DNA from: Monocercomonoides exilis
Taxonomy: Eukaryota > Preaxostyla > Oxymonadida > Polymastigidae
Assembly: GCA_001643675.2 (NCBI GenBank)
Contig: LSRY02000004.1
Location: 1,232,501-1,260,000, forward strand
DNA: 27,500 nt
Reading direction: 5' to 3'
Part shown: one piece after another, positions 9,135-16,183 of the stretch
Numbering within the stretch: the stretch's first letter is position 1
How the letters are laid out: each line of letters begins with the position of its first letter
Made by a program: the position numbers and the translations under genes
The notes under the pieces: model-generated
What the model was told of the DNA's origin: nothing
The model's input: only the letters and a program-made list of their open reading frames with translations
Databases searched by the model: none

Positions 9135-9222
9135 TTCAGTCAAAACAAAACAAAACAAAACAAGACAAAATAAGGTAAAATAAAGGTCTCATCCTTTTTT
9201 TGTTTTGTTTTGTTGACTGAAA
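9135..9222. repeat. 88-bp self-complementary AAAAC-rich hairpin (left-arm copy)
   Basis: Starts with TTCAGTCAA followed by several AAAAC units and ends with GTTTTGTTTTGTTGACTGAA, the near-exact reverse complement with one unpaired base. It could be a tiny palindromic MITE or a stem-loop in a transcript. The copy in the right arm is at 15093-15180. Confidence 0.75.
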
Positions 9223-10072
9223 CGAAAGCTACCTGTCAATGCATTGGCAAATGTCGAAAAGCCATCATTTGCGTGATAAAGGCACTAATATTTCTAATCC
9301 GCTTGACAATAGAGAAGAGAAGGTAAATCCGGCGCAAGTGACTCCTGGAAAACACCACCAGTAAACTTCACATTATCTTCACAAGTTTTTCATAGAAAAC
9401 TGAACAGAATAACAATTTACACAATTAGAACGCTCAGATGCCAACGAAGACACAGAAAGCGAACCTGTAAATGATGACAATGAATAATTTTTGCTGATGC
9501 CCTTGACTTCGTGGCTTTAATGAAGCAACTCAAAGCAAAAGCTGTGTGCTTGATTGAGCTCTTATCAAAGAAAAAGAAGACACCCGACCACGAGGCAACT
9601 GTGGACACGAAAAAAACAAAGAAATGGCATTGCTGGAAAATAGGTGATTCTTATGCATCCCTTGGGCGAATAATAAAAGCCAAAATACCTTTCTAAGGCT
9701 GAAAATAAGAGAAAATAAGCTGCACATGGCATAAATGCAGATTCTGTGAACTGATTATGTTGCCCGACAAATTTAGTTCTGAGCACTGCAACAAGCATCT
9801 GGAGCAGATTTTACTGACAAAAAAATCACAAATATAAAGCCAGAACACGAATGGAAAATATGCGCACAAACCTCCTGAGCAAAAAATAATACACTGACCA
9901 ACGCACACCAAGTCTTTGAACGGAACGAAAAATAAAAAAGGATAGACAAGAAGAAAATAAAATAAAAAAGAAAATGATAAAGAAAACGAATAGCAACACC
10001 AATAAAAGTGCATAAGCACCTTTATTTTCAAGAAAAACATCCATTCAATTCCTTCTCTTTTATTTGAGATCA
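9223..10072. other. Non-coding inner part of left arm, candidate DIRS terminal repeat
   Basis: AT-rich, with only low-complexity short frames. It directly abuts the DIRS recombinase stop codon (10077-10079). DIRS-type elements carry inverted terminal repeats next to their ORFs, so some of this stretch is probably the element's own inverted repeat. The outer limit of that repeat is not visible, because the whole arm is duplicated. Confidence 0.45.
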
Positions 10073-10076
10073 AATG

Positions 10077-13000
10077 TTAGTTGGGAATTTCTGATACCAT
10101 CATGAATACAGCTTTTGACACTTTCCATTCCTTCTGAATTTCTTCTTTCTTTGATTGAGCTCTTGTTCTGATAATAAACCTTTTGTCATATTCTGTATCC
10201 TTTTTTTCATCTTCCTTTGGTTCTTCAATCTTCGAAGGCATTATTGCTTGGGAGTCGTCGGAAGCTTGGATTCTTTCGTTTCTTTTTCTCATATTGCACT
10301 GCTTCTTCACAATTGCAACCTTCTTTTCATCATTGTTCTGGCTTTCTTTCCTTCCTCTCTGTTCGTCTTTTTCAGCGCGCTGATCCTGCTTTATCGATCT
10401 TTCTGATGACGAAGCAATCACCCTGCCCATTGATGACGCCAAATCCGCCTTAAAGTAATGTTTAACCAATGTGTTTATTTGTGGCGAAAGAAGAGCAAAC
10501 TTTTCAATCGCTTCTGGAGGAATCCTTTCCATTGTCAAAGCCGAGATCGAAGCTGCCTTGATTGAGAATGGAGAAAATGTGTCTGGTATCCCGGCGTTGA
10601 TCAGTGCTTCATGTGCAAGTTTGTGACAACCTCCTGCTGTCAATGGGGCAAAAGTGTTTGTATGAAGAAGCAGACTGTTTGTGTTTGGGTTAGCTTGTTT
10701 AACTCTCTCCCACAAGGTCTTAATCGCGAAAGCAGGACAAATAAGTGGCAAGTCTGATAAATACGTAATGGCAATCTCTGTGCGTGCCTCCGAAGTCTTC
10801 AGTCTCGTGTCAAGATATATTCCTTCTTCTTTAAACCTTGAATTTCTCACGTCTATTCTCTCTTGCTTTGAAAACCTGTAGGCAGAAAATAACATTGTTA
10901 ACACAATCACCTTTATTGTCAGTTGCTTAAAGCTCAATGTCTCATTCGGTCCCTGATCTGCGAAATACTTCAACAACATCTGTGGGTTCCAAATTTCTCT
11001 GTTTTCTTTTCTCTTTGATCTGTTTGTTCTTCTGAACGCTCTGAAGAGCATCTTAATGAGTGGTATATCACCTAAGCACGTATTGAAAACGAGACTGGAA
11101 TAAAAAGAAACTGCAGCTCTTGTTATTTGCAGGCACGTGAGCGACATTCCGCCATTTCTAAGGGATAAAAATACATTAGCGCAATTTGATGCCCAATCGA
11201 ATATATTGTCTGGTATTTCTTTGTGGCCACATTCCTTCCATTGCTTTCCAAAATGTGCAAAGCCAAAGAGGTATCCTTTCCACGTTGTCTCCGCTATTCC
11301 CTTGCGGCACTCTTCTGCAAGATCTGTTGCGAAAGCTTTCTGCTCCAAAGCGCGTTTCCACCATTCTTCCCCGTCATGCTGTATGGATTCAACAACACGA
11401 TCCTCAACCGTCCTGGAGGAAGACTGGCATTCGTCCATTGCATTGAAGGGCCTTTCTGTAACACTTCCTTTTGCAGCTTCCAGTCCCAGCTCCTGTGTGG
11501 TATCGACTTCAAAAGAGTGTCCCAATTCTGGCCTCTCCAGTTCGGCAGGAGTAAGATCACTTGTGCTTTCTCCCTTTTCGCTTTCTGAATCGTTGATATA
11601 ATCAGCGGCACAGGAGGGTGAGCCAAAACAACTTCGTCTTTCCATGGAACCATGAGACCATCCTCTGCAATCGGACTGTTGATGCCACACCATCTCTCCA
11701 ACTTGTGATTGTGACTTGCTGCAAACGCATCCAGTGTCGGTGTCCTCTGAGCTATCTTCAGAATCTCCAGCAGATCTTCTGCTCGCACTTCGTAATCCCC
11801 TGCTCTCTCTAGTCTTGACAGAGCGTCTGCCCTTGTGTTCTTGATGCCTGGGATGTGTGTGGCTCTCATCTCTATATGTGTTTCTTCCTTCCATCTCCAT
11901 ATCTTTCTCAGTACGGGTCTCAAGTTCTTTCCTGCATTCCATCTGTTTATATTGTAGACAACCGCTGTATTGTCCGATCTCAGATGCAGTCGACTGATTC
12001 CGTTCCTCTGGAGCGCTGGGCCAAAATGGTTGAGAGCTAACCACACCGCCATTAACTCCCTGTAATTCGATGACTGTTTCGCAAGTTGCTGTGGAAACCG
12101 ATTGTGTGCGTCTAACAGTTGATTGTTGATTGACAGCGTAGCCCCCCACGCCACTTCCGATGCATCTGTTGTCATCACTGCCTGTGGGACAAACACTGGA
12201 ATTAGCTTGCGTTGAGGGCGTGATTTCAATATCTTCCTCCATTGCAAAATCTGTTGGATAATGGATGCGTTGATTCTCATCTGTCCGCTCCATCCTTGCA
12301 ACTCCAATCCTTTTTGTAAGAGGCGATACATGGAATGCAGCCATAGGGAAGTGTCTTGCTGAACGAAACGGATTGCGCTGAGTTTTCCAATGAACGAGGC
12401 GAAATCTCTTGTTCTCACCTTCTTGGCTTTCACTGCTTTCACTTTCCATTTGTCCACTTCTTTCATCAATGAAAGTCTTCTGTCTTCCTTCAACTGAACC
12501 TCCATTATTTCCGAGTTCCATCTGTATCCGAGGTAAACAAACTCTCTGCTGGAAGATAGGTGGCTTTTTTCCTTGTTTACTAGCAGCCCAAGCGACTCCA
12601 AAAACTGCACAATCTCTTCCGTAATTCTTCTTAAATGCATTTGATCTTGATGTAATATTAGCAGGTCGTCCAAATACGCAACAAGCCTCACATGCCATCT
12701 TCTTCTTATTTCCTTCGTCACTTTCCTCATCACAAGTGTGAATATTCTGGTTGCATCTACGAATCCGAAAGGCATTCCTTTGAATACGTAATCTTTTCCG
12801 AGAAATCTGAAAGCGAGATATGGTTTGAGATTCTCTGAAACTGGGAGAAGATAATATGCCTGATGAAGGTCTATCGTCACTGCACAATCTTCTTTCAACA
12901 ATATTCTCTCCACTGTTCTCTCGTTGTCGCATTTGAAATGCGATCTGAGGACCGCTGCATTCAAACGACGACAGTCTAAGATCTGCCTCCATGTTCCGTT

Positions 13001-13532
13001 CTTTTTCTTGATCAGGAATACGTTGTTCCTGTGTTTGACATCTTCCTGATTTATCTCCTCCACTATTCCGGTCCTCGTCTGTTCCTCCAACAAATCCTTG
13101 AAGGCTCTTCTGTGCTCCCCGCTTGTTCGCTCGGCTCCATCTCTGTACGACATCTTTGAAAGTTTCTCTCTTTCTCTTCTGCTCTTCCACATCGCTTGGA
13201 TCCCATTTCGGATCAAATCTCCTCCTCCAATCTCTTCCCATGCCTTTAAGAACAGCCCCGTCCTTCCTCCAATGATCTGATCTGGCTGCGACTCTTTCTC
13301 TGTTGCTTTCGTTAATTCCTTTGAAGACCCCGACTCCGACTGGACCATCCTGCTGCTCTCGTTCGGCTTCCATAGCTTCTCCTTCCTGAGAAAGAGCGGG
13401 GTCTGTGACGAAAAAACTTCTGACCTGCTCCTCCTTTTGACTGCGCCTGAACCGGGCTGGCTGAACGGAAATCCATTTTTTCCTTCGTTGCCTCGATCGT
13501 TGTTTTAAAACCTCTGTATTTCCTTCGCGCAC
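10077..13532 (-). CDS. DIRS tyrosine recombinase frame (domain in the last ~430 codons)
   Basis: This 1,151-codon frame is open through the whole RT ORF in another frame; the first ~700 codons are Arg/Glu/Ser/Gln-rich and probably not all translated, so the true start is uncertain. The recombinase part begins near CRKGIAETTWKGYLFGF (nt ~11300). It includes FSAYRFSKQERIDV (box with the first catalytic Arg, nt ~10870), an FSPFSIKAASISALTM segment where the family has an HSxR-type motif, and NTLVKHYFKA with the presumed Tyr nucleophile (nt ~10456). The usual His and second Arg read Phe and Lys here. A charged Lys/Glu-rich tail of about 110 residues follows. In this group the enzyme integrates a circular DNA copy without target-site duplication. 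The stop TAA is 5 bp from the left arm. Confidence 0.82.
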   Translation of the reverse strand: MREGNTEVLKQRSRQRRKKWISVQPARFRRSQKEEQVRSFFVTDPALSQEGEAMEAEREQQDGPVGVGVFKGINESNRERVAARSDHWRKDGAVLKGMGRDWRRRFDPKWDPSDVEEQKRKRETFKDVVQRWSRANKRGAQKSLQGFVGGTDEDRNSGGDKSGRCQTQEQRIPDQEKERNMEADLRLSSFECSGPQIAFQMRQRENSGENIVERRLCSDDRPSSGILSSPSFRESQTISRFQISRKRLRIQRNAFRIRRCNQNIHTCDEESDEGNKKKMACEACCVFGRPANITSRSNAFKKNYGRDCAVFGVAWAASKQGKKPPIFQQRVCLPRIQMELGNNGGSVEGRQKTFIDERSGQMESESSESQEGENKRFRLVHWKTQRNPFRSARHFPMAAFHVSPLTKRIGVARMERTDENQRIHYPTDFAMEEDIEITPSTQANSSVCPTGSDDNRCIGSGVGGYAVNQQSTVRRTQSVSTATCETVIELQGVNGGVVSSQPFWPSAPEERNQSTASEIGQYSGCLQYKQMECRKELETRTEKDMEMEGRNTYRDESHTHPRHQEHKGRRSVKTRESRGLRSASRRSAGDSEDSSEDTDTGCVCSKSQSQVGEMVWHQQSDCRGWSHGSMERRSCFGSPSCAADYINDSESEKGESTSDLTPAELERPELGHSFEVDTTQELGLEAAKGSVTERPFNAMDECQSSSRTVEDRVVESIQHDGEEWWKRALEQKAFATDLAEECRKGIAETTWKGYLFGFAHFGKQWKECGHKEIPDNIFDWASNCANVFLSLRNGGMSLTCLQITRAAVSFYSSLVFNTCLGDIPLIKMLFRAFRRTNRSKRKENREIWNPQMLLKYFADQGPNETLSFKQLTIKVIVLTMLFSAYRFSKQERIDVRNSRFKEEGIYLDTRLKTSEARTEIAITYLSDLPLICPAFAIKTLWERVKQANPNTNSLLLHTNTFAPLTAGGCHKLAHEALINAGIPDTFSPFSIKAASISALTMERIPPEAIEKFALLSPQINTLVKHYFKADLASSMGRVIASSSERSIKQDQRAEKDEQRGRKESQNNDEKKVAIVKKQCNMRKRNERIQASDDSQAIMPSKIEEPKEDEKKDTEYDKRFIIRTRAQSKKEEIQKEWKVSKAVFMMVSEIPN
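11294..13348 (-). CDS. DIRS reverse transcriptase / RNase H
   Basis: 684 codons. The RT domain shows NNVFLIKKKNGTWRQILDCR (fingers), IDLHQAYYLLPV (motif A with catalytic Asp), GMPFG (motif B) and AYLDDLLIL (motif C, YLDD, nt ~12661-12680). The RNase H domain follows with TDASEVAWGA, NYRELMAVWLAL, LRSDNTAVVYNIN and HIPGIKNTRADALSR, so the acidic catalytic residues are all present. After it comes a DAFAASHNHKL...PWKDEVVLAHPP stretch, like the region behind RNase H in DIRS proteins, where a DAM-like methyltransferase often sits; I cannot confirm a full methyltransferase. The product would copy the element's RNA into DNA in the absence of LTRs. It overlaps ORF1 by 37 bases, and its 3' end overlaps the start of the recombinase domain. 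The frame is intact. Confidence 0.9.
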   Translation of the reverse strand: MVQSESGSSKELTKATEKESQPDQIIGGRTGLFLKAWEEIGGGDLIRNGIQAMWKSRREREKLSKMSYRDGAERTSGEHRRAFKDLLEEQTRTGIVEEINQEDVKHRNNVFLIKKKNGTWRQILDCRRLNAAVLRSHFKCDNERTVERILLKEDCAVTIDLHQAYYLLPVSENLKPYLAFRFLGKDYVFKGMPFGFVDATRIFTLVMRKVTKEIRRRWHVRLVAYLDDLLILHQDQMHLRRITEEIVQFLESLGLLVNKEKSHLSSSREFVYLGYRWNSEIMEVQLKEDRRLSLMKEVDKWKVKAVKAKKVRTRDFASFIGKLSAIRFVQQDTSLWLHSMYRLLQKGLELQGWSGQMRINASIIQQILQWRKILKSRPQRKLIPVFVPQAVMTTDASEVAWGATLSINNQLLDAHNRFPQQLAKQSSNYRELMAVWLALNHFGPALQRNGISRLHLRSDNTAVVYNINRWNAGKNLRPVLRKIWRWKEETHIEMRATHIPGIKNTRADALSRLERAGDYEVRAEDLLEILKIAQRTPTLDAFAASHNHKLERWCGINSPIAEDGLMVPWKDEVVLAHPPVPLIISTIQKAKREKAQVILLLPNWRGQNWDTLLKSIPHRSWDWKLQKEVLQKGPSMQWTNASLPPGRLRIVLLNPYSMTGKNGGNALWSRKLSQQILQKSAARE

Positions 13533-14211
13533 TAGCCATATCCGTTTCTAGCTCCGATTCTTTCAGGATCTGTTCCTGTCTCGATGTCAACAGCCCAGCC
13601 GCCGCTTCCGCTCTCATTTTTTCCGCAGCTTTAAACCCGAACCGCCCTTGTATTCTGGTATTTCTGGCCTCCTGTAACGCTTTTGCCGTGAGGACAAGCG
13701 CATCTGAAGCTCTCTGTCGTGCGCTCTCCTTGTTGGAATCCATTTCGGCTAAGCAAAACAAAACGGCTTTGAAAGCTTGACATAGGCACATCTCCTGTTT
13801 ATATCCTGCGTTGTCGAGAGCATCGTTGAACCAGTTCTTGGATTTTGTAGCTGGAGGAGGCACTGGCGGTAACAAGGGGCTCAAATCGTGTAAGGAATAT
13901 TCCTGCTGAATTCTTTCCACTGAAAAAGTATGAATCTAAATGTCGAGCAAAGATTTAACGGGATCCTGTGCAAATACTTCTTCAAAAACAGATGCCGCAG
14001 CTTCGTACATGCCTTCTTCTTCTTCTCGTTTGCTCTTTTCTCTATCTGACGGCTGTGTTGAAGATCCTGTTGGCTGGTTGATAAAAGGCGGAGAAAGGAG
14101 CTGCTGCGACGATTGGACGTTCATCTGGCTTTGCGCCCCACCTGGCAGTCCGGCTGCTTCGGTCGACGGCGTAAGTCCAGGAAATGTCGCGAACTGCGAA
14201 GATTGCAACAT
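13312..14211 (-). CDS. DIRS ORF1 (Gag-like), with an in-frame TAG
   Basis: Starts at the ATG at 14211, the first ORF after the element's 5' edge. The first part (91 codons) is Gln/Ser/Pro-rich and ends ...VKSLLDI at a TAG (13938-13936). The same frame continues for about 200 more codons to 13312 with no ATG directly after the stop. The second part has a Pro-rich patch (LLPPVPPPATKS), an Ala-rich helical segment and a basic Arg/Gly/Ser-rich end (HRPRSFSGRRSYGSRTRAAG), a profile expected of a nucleic-acid-binding Gag-like protein. The TAG could be a mutation or a readthrough site. The end overlaps the RT frame by 37 bases. Assignment rests on position and composition, since ORF1 proteins of this group are poorly conserved. 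Confidence 0.65.
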
Positions 14212-14242
14212 TGATCCGATCGTGGCGATGACCCATTGATCG

Positions 14243-15092
14243 TGATCTCAAATAAAAGAGAAGGAATTGAATGGATGTTTTTCTTGAAAATAAAGGTGCT
14301 TATGCACTTTTATTGGTGTTGCTATTCGTTTTCTTTATCATTTTCTTTTTTATTTTATTTTCTTCTTGTCTATCCTTTTTTATTTTTCGTTCCGTTCAAA
14401 GACTTGGTGTGCGTTGGTCAGTGTATTATTTTTTGCTCAGGAGGTTTGTGCGCATATTTTCCATTCGTGTTCTGGCTTTATATTTGTGATTTTTTTGTCA
14501 GTAAAATCTGCTCCAGATGCTTGTTGCAGTGCTCAGAACTAAATTTGTCGGGCAACATAATCAGTTCACAGAATCTGCATTTATGCCATGTGCAGCTTAT
14601 TTTCTCTTATTTTCAGCCTTAGAAAGGTATTTTGGCTTTTATTATTCGCCCAAGGGATGCATAAGAATCACCTATTTTCCAGCAATGCCATTTCTTTGTT
14701 TTTTTCGTGTCCACAGTTGCCTCGTGGTCGGGTGTCTTCTTTTTCTTTGATAAGAGCTCAATCAAGCACACAGCTTTTGCTTTGAGTTGCTTCATTAAAG
14801 CCACGAAGTCAAGGGCATCAGCAAAAATTATTCATTGTCATCATTTACAGGTTCGCTTTCTGTGTCTTCGTTGGCATCTGAGCGTTCTAATTGTGTAAAT
14901 TGTTATTCTGTTCAGTTTTCTATGAAAAACTTGTGAAGATAATGTGAAGTTTACTGGTGGTGTTTTCCAGGAGTCACTTGCGCCGGATTTACCTTCTCTT
15001 CTCTATTGTCAAGCGGATTAGAAATATTAGTGCCTTTATCACGCAAATGATGGCTTTTCGACATTTGCCAATGCATTGACAGGTAGCTTTCG
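14243..15092. other. Non-coding inner part of right arm, candidate DIRS terminal repeat
   Basis: Mirror copy of 9223-10072. It is AT-rich with only low-complexity frames, and it lies directly upstream of the DIRS ORF1, so it probably includes the element's 5' inverted repeat and promoter. I can see no boundary between element and host DNA. Confidence 0.45.
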
Positions 15093-15180
15093 TTTCAGTC
15101 AACAAAACAAAACAAAAAAAGGATGAGACCTTTATTTTACCTTATTTTGTCTTGTTTTGTTTTGTTTTGTTTTGACTGAA
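15093..15180. repeat. 88-bp self-complementary AAAAC-rich hairpin (right-arm copy)
   Basis: Mirror copy of 9135-9222, with TTCAGTCAA / TTGACTGAA ends and internal AAAAC/GTTTT pentamers. Confidence 0.75.
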
Positions 15181-15578
15181 GAGAAGAATTGCCGAGGCTA
15201 TTTGTGGCTAAAGTGGTCAGGAATAGGAGAGAACTGAAGATTTTGCGAAAGAATGGACAATAGGAGAAGAAGGAATTGTGAGGGATAAGAGCTGCTAATG
15301 GAAACATTTATTGAGATGTGAAAAAAAAATGAAGCGAAATTCTCAAGATTCTTGAGTGAGGGCACGAAAATCTATTAAATGGCAATGGATTTGCTTCTGG
15401 AGAGGGTAATGTGATACGTTTATGCAAAATGGAAGCAAGTAATTTTTTCTCCATTGTTTCGAAAGCGCAGCCGAATGCAAAAAGAATGGACTTTGTTTCT
15501 TCTTCCGTGCAGAGCATTTCTACGTCAAGCTTCTCTTTATTTGTTGCCCCTTTGTGATTTGAGCTTTTTTTTAATTCG
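15181..15578. other. Non-coding part of right arm
   Basis: Mirror copy of 8738-9134. No recognisable gene. One A-run (15321-15329) has nine bases where the left arm has eight. Confidence 0.4.
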
Positions 15579-15901
15579 ATGATGAGAAAAGATAACGATA
15601 TCTTCCACAAAGAGGCCATCTCGAAAGTTTTTTCTTACCACCGTATCATTGAGTATTCTGAAGCAATTAGATCAAAGGAGCAGACAATCGAACGAACAGC
15701 AATGGGGATTTGTATTCTGTATCATGCCATTCTTATAGAGATGGAAAGACAATTGCATTGGACGCTGCGCTATGTCATGGCATGAAACATATTGCTTTAT
15801 TATTTATTCTTATGATTGCAGTCGTCTTCCTGTTGGCAGTATTGCGGCATCGGTTGATGAACATTTTTAAAGTTTTGAATGCAAATGAAAAAGAGAAATA
15901 A
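15579..15901 (+). pseudogene. Possible tail-anchored protein fragment (right-arm copy)
   Basis: Mirror copy of 8415-8737, with the same two overlapping frames (15579-15785 and 15710-15901) and the same hydrophobic C-terminal helix. The frame change is at the same place, so it predates the inverted duplication or homogenisation. No family assignment. Confidence 0.25.
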
Positions 15902-16183
15902 TCCGGGATTTTGCAGATTTGCAGTCCATTCGATGCTGAACTATGTGTTTCGGAAAAGGCAAATACAAAATCTTGTGATATGAAAATATATTTAAAAAAA
16001 CAAAAGAAGAAGAATGCATAATTGCGAAAAGAGGATAAACGGAAATCTTGCAAGAAATAAAATGCCTTCAACATCCTTCGTGCTTCGTGCTCTATCCTTT
16101 GCGATAGTTCATGTTGGTGATGCCAATTCTGTGAGGATATCAGAAGAAGTGCACAACTTTCTGGAATATGTGTATGTATCCAT

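Larger units (their letters stand above)
6338..10072 (+). repeat. Left arm of 3.7-kb inverted repeat
   Basis: This is the reverse complement of 14243-17977 (paired positions sum to 24315). It starts inside the left gene at AGTTTGAAAGGTGG and ends at GAGATCA, immediately after the DIRS recombinase stop codon. Differences seen: 11 substitutions between 7513 and 7636, one extra T in the run 8358-8362, and one T fewer in the run 8987-8994. Outside the arm (6228-6337) the genes still match but with several mismatches, so the arm edge marks a change in identity level within paralogous DNA. Confidence 0.93.
10073..14242 (-). mobile_element. DIRS-like tyrosine-recombinase retrotransposon (internal region)
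   Basis: 4,170 bp lying exactly between the inverted arms. In minus-strand order it has ORF1 (14211-13312), an RT/RNase H frame (13348-11294) and a tyrosine recombinase frame (open 13532-10077, domain about 11360-10400). There is no integrase or aspartic protease signature and no LTR. The combination of RT, RNase H and tyrosine recombinase in overlapping frames, with inverted terminal repeats, defines the DIRS group. The ORF1 start lies 32 bp from one arm and the recombinase stop 5 bp from the other, so the terminal repeats must begin at the arm edges. The in-frame stop in ORF1 and altered recombinase residues suggest it may not be autonomous now. Confidence 0.88.

Noticed and set aside
9693-10073. 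Phe/Leu/Ser-rich 126-codon minus-strand frame (copy at 14236-14622 on the plus strand)
   Set aside because: It is low-complexity hydrophobic translation of A/T-rich DNA next to the DIRS ORFs, has no motif, and is antisense-equivalent to non-coding arm sequence.
10073-14242. Element as an LTR (Ty3/gypsy) retrotransposon, given the similar RT and RNase H
   Set aside because: There are no direct long terminal repeats, no protease and no DDE integrase. A tyrosine recombinase frame and inverted flanks are present instead.
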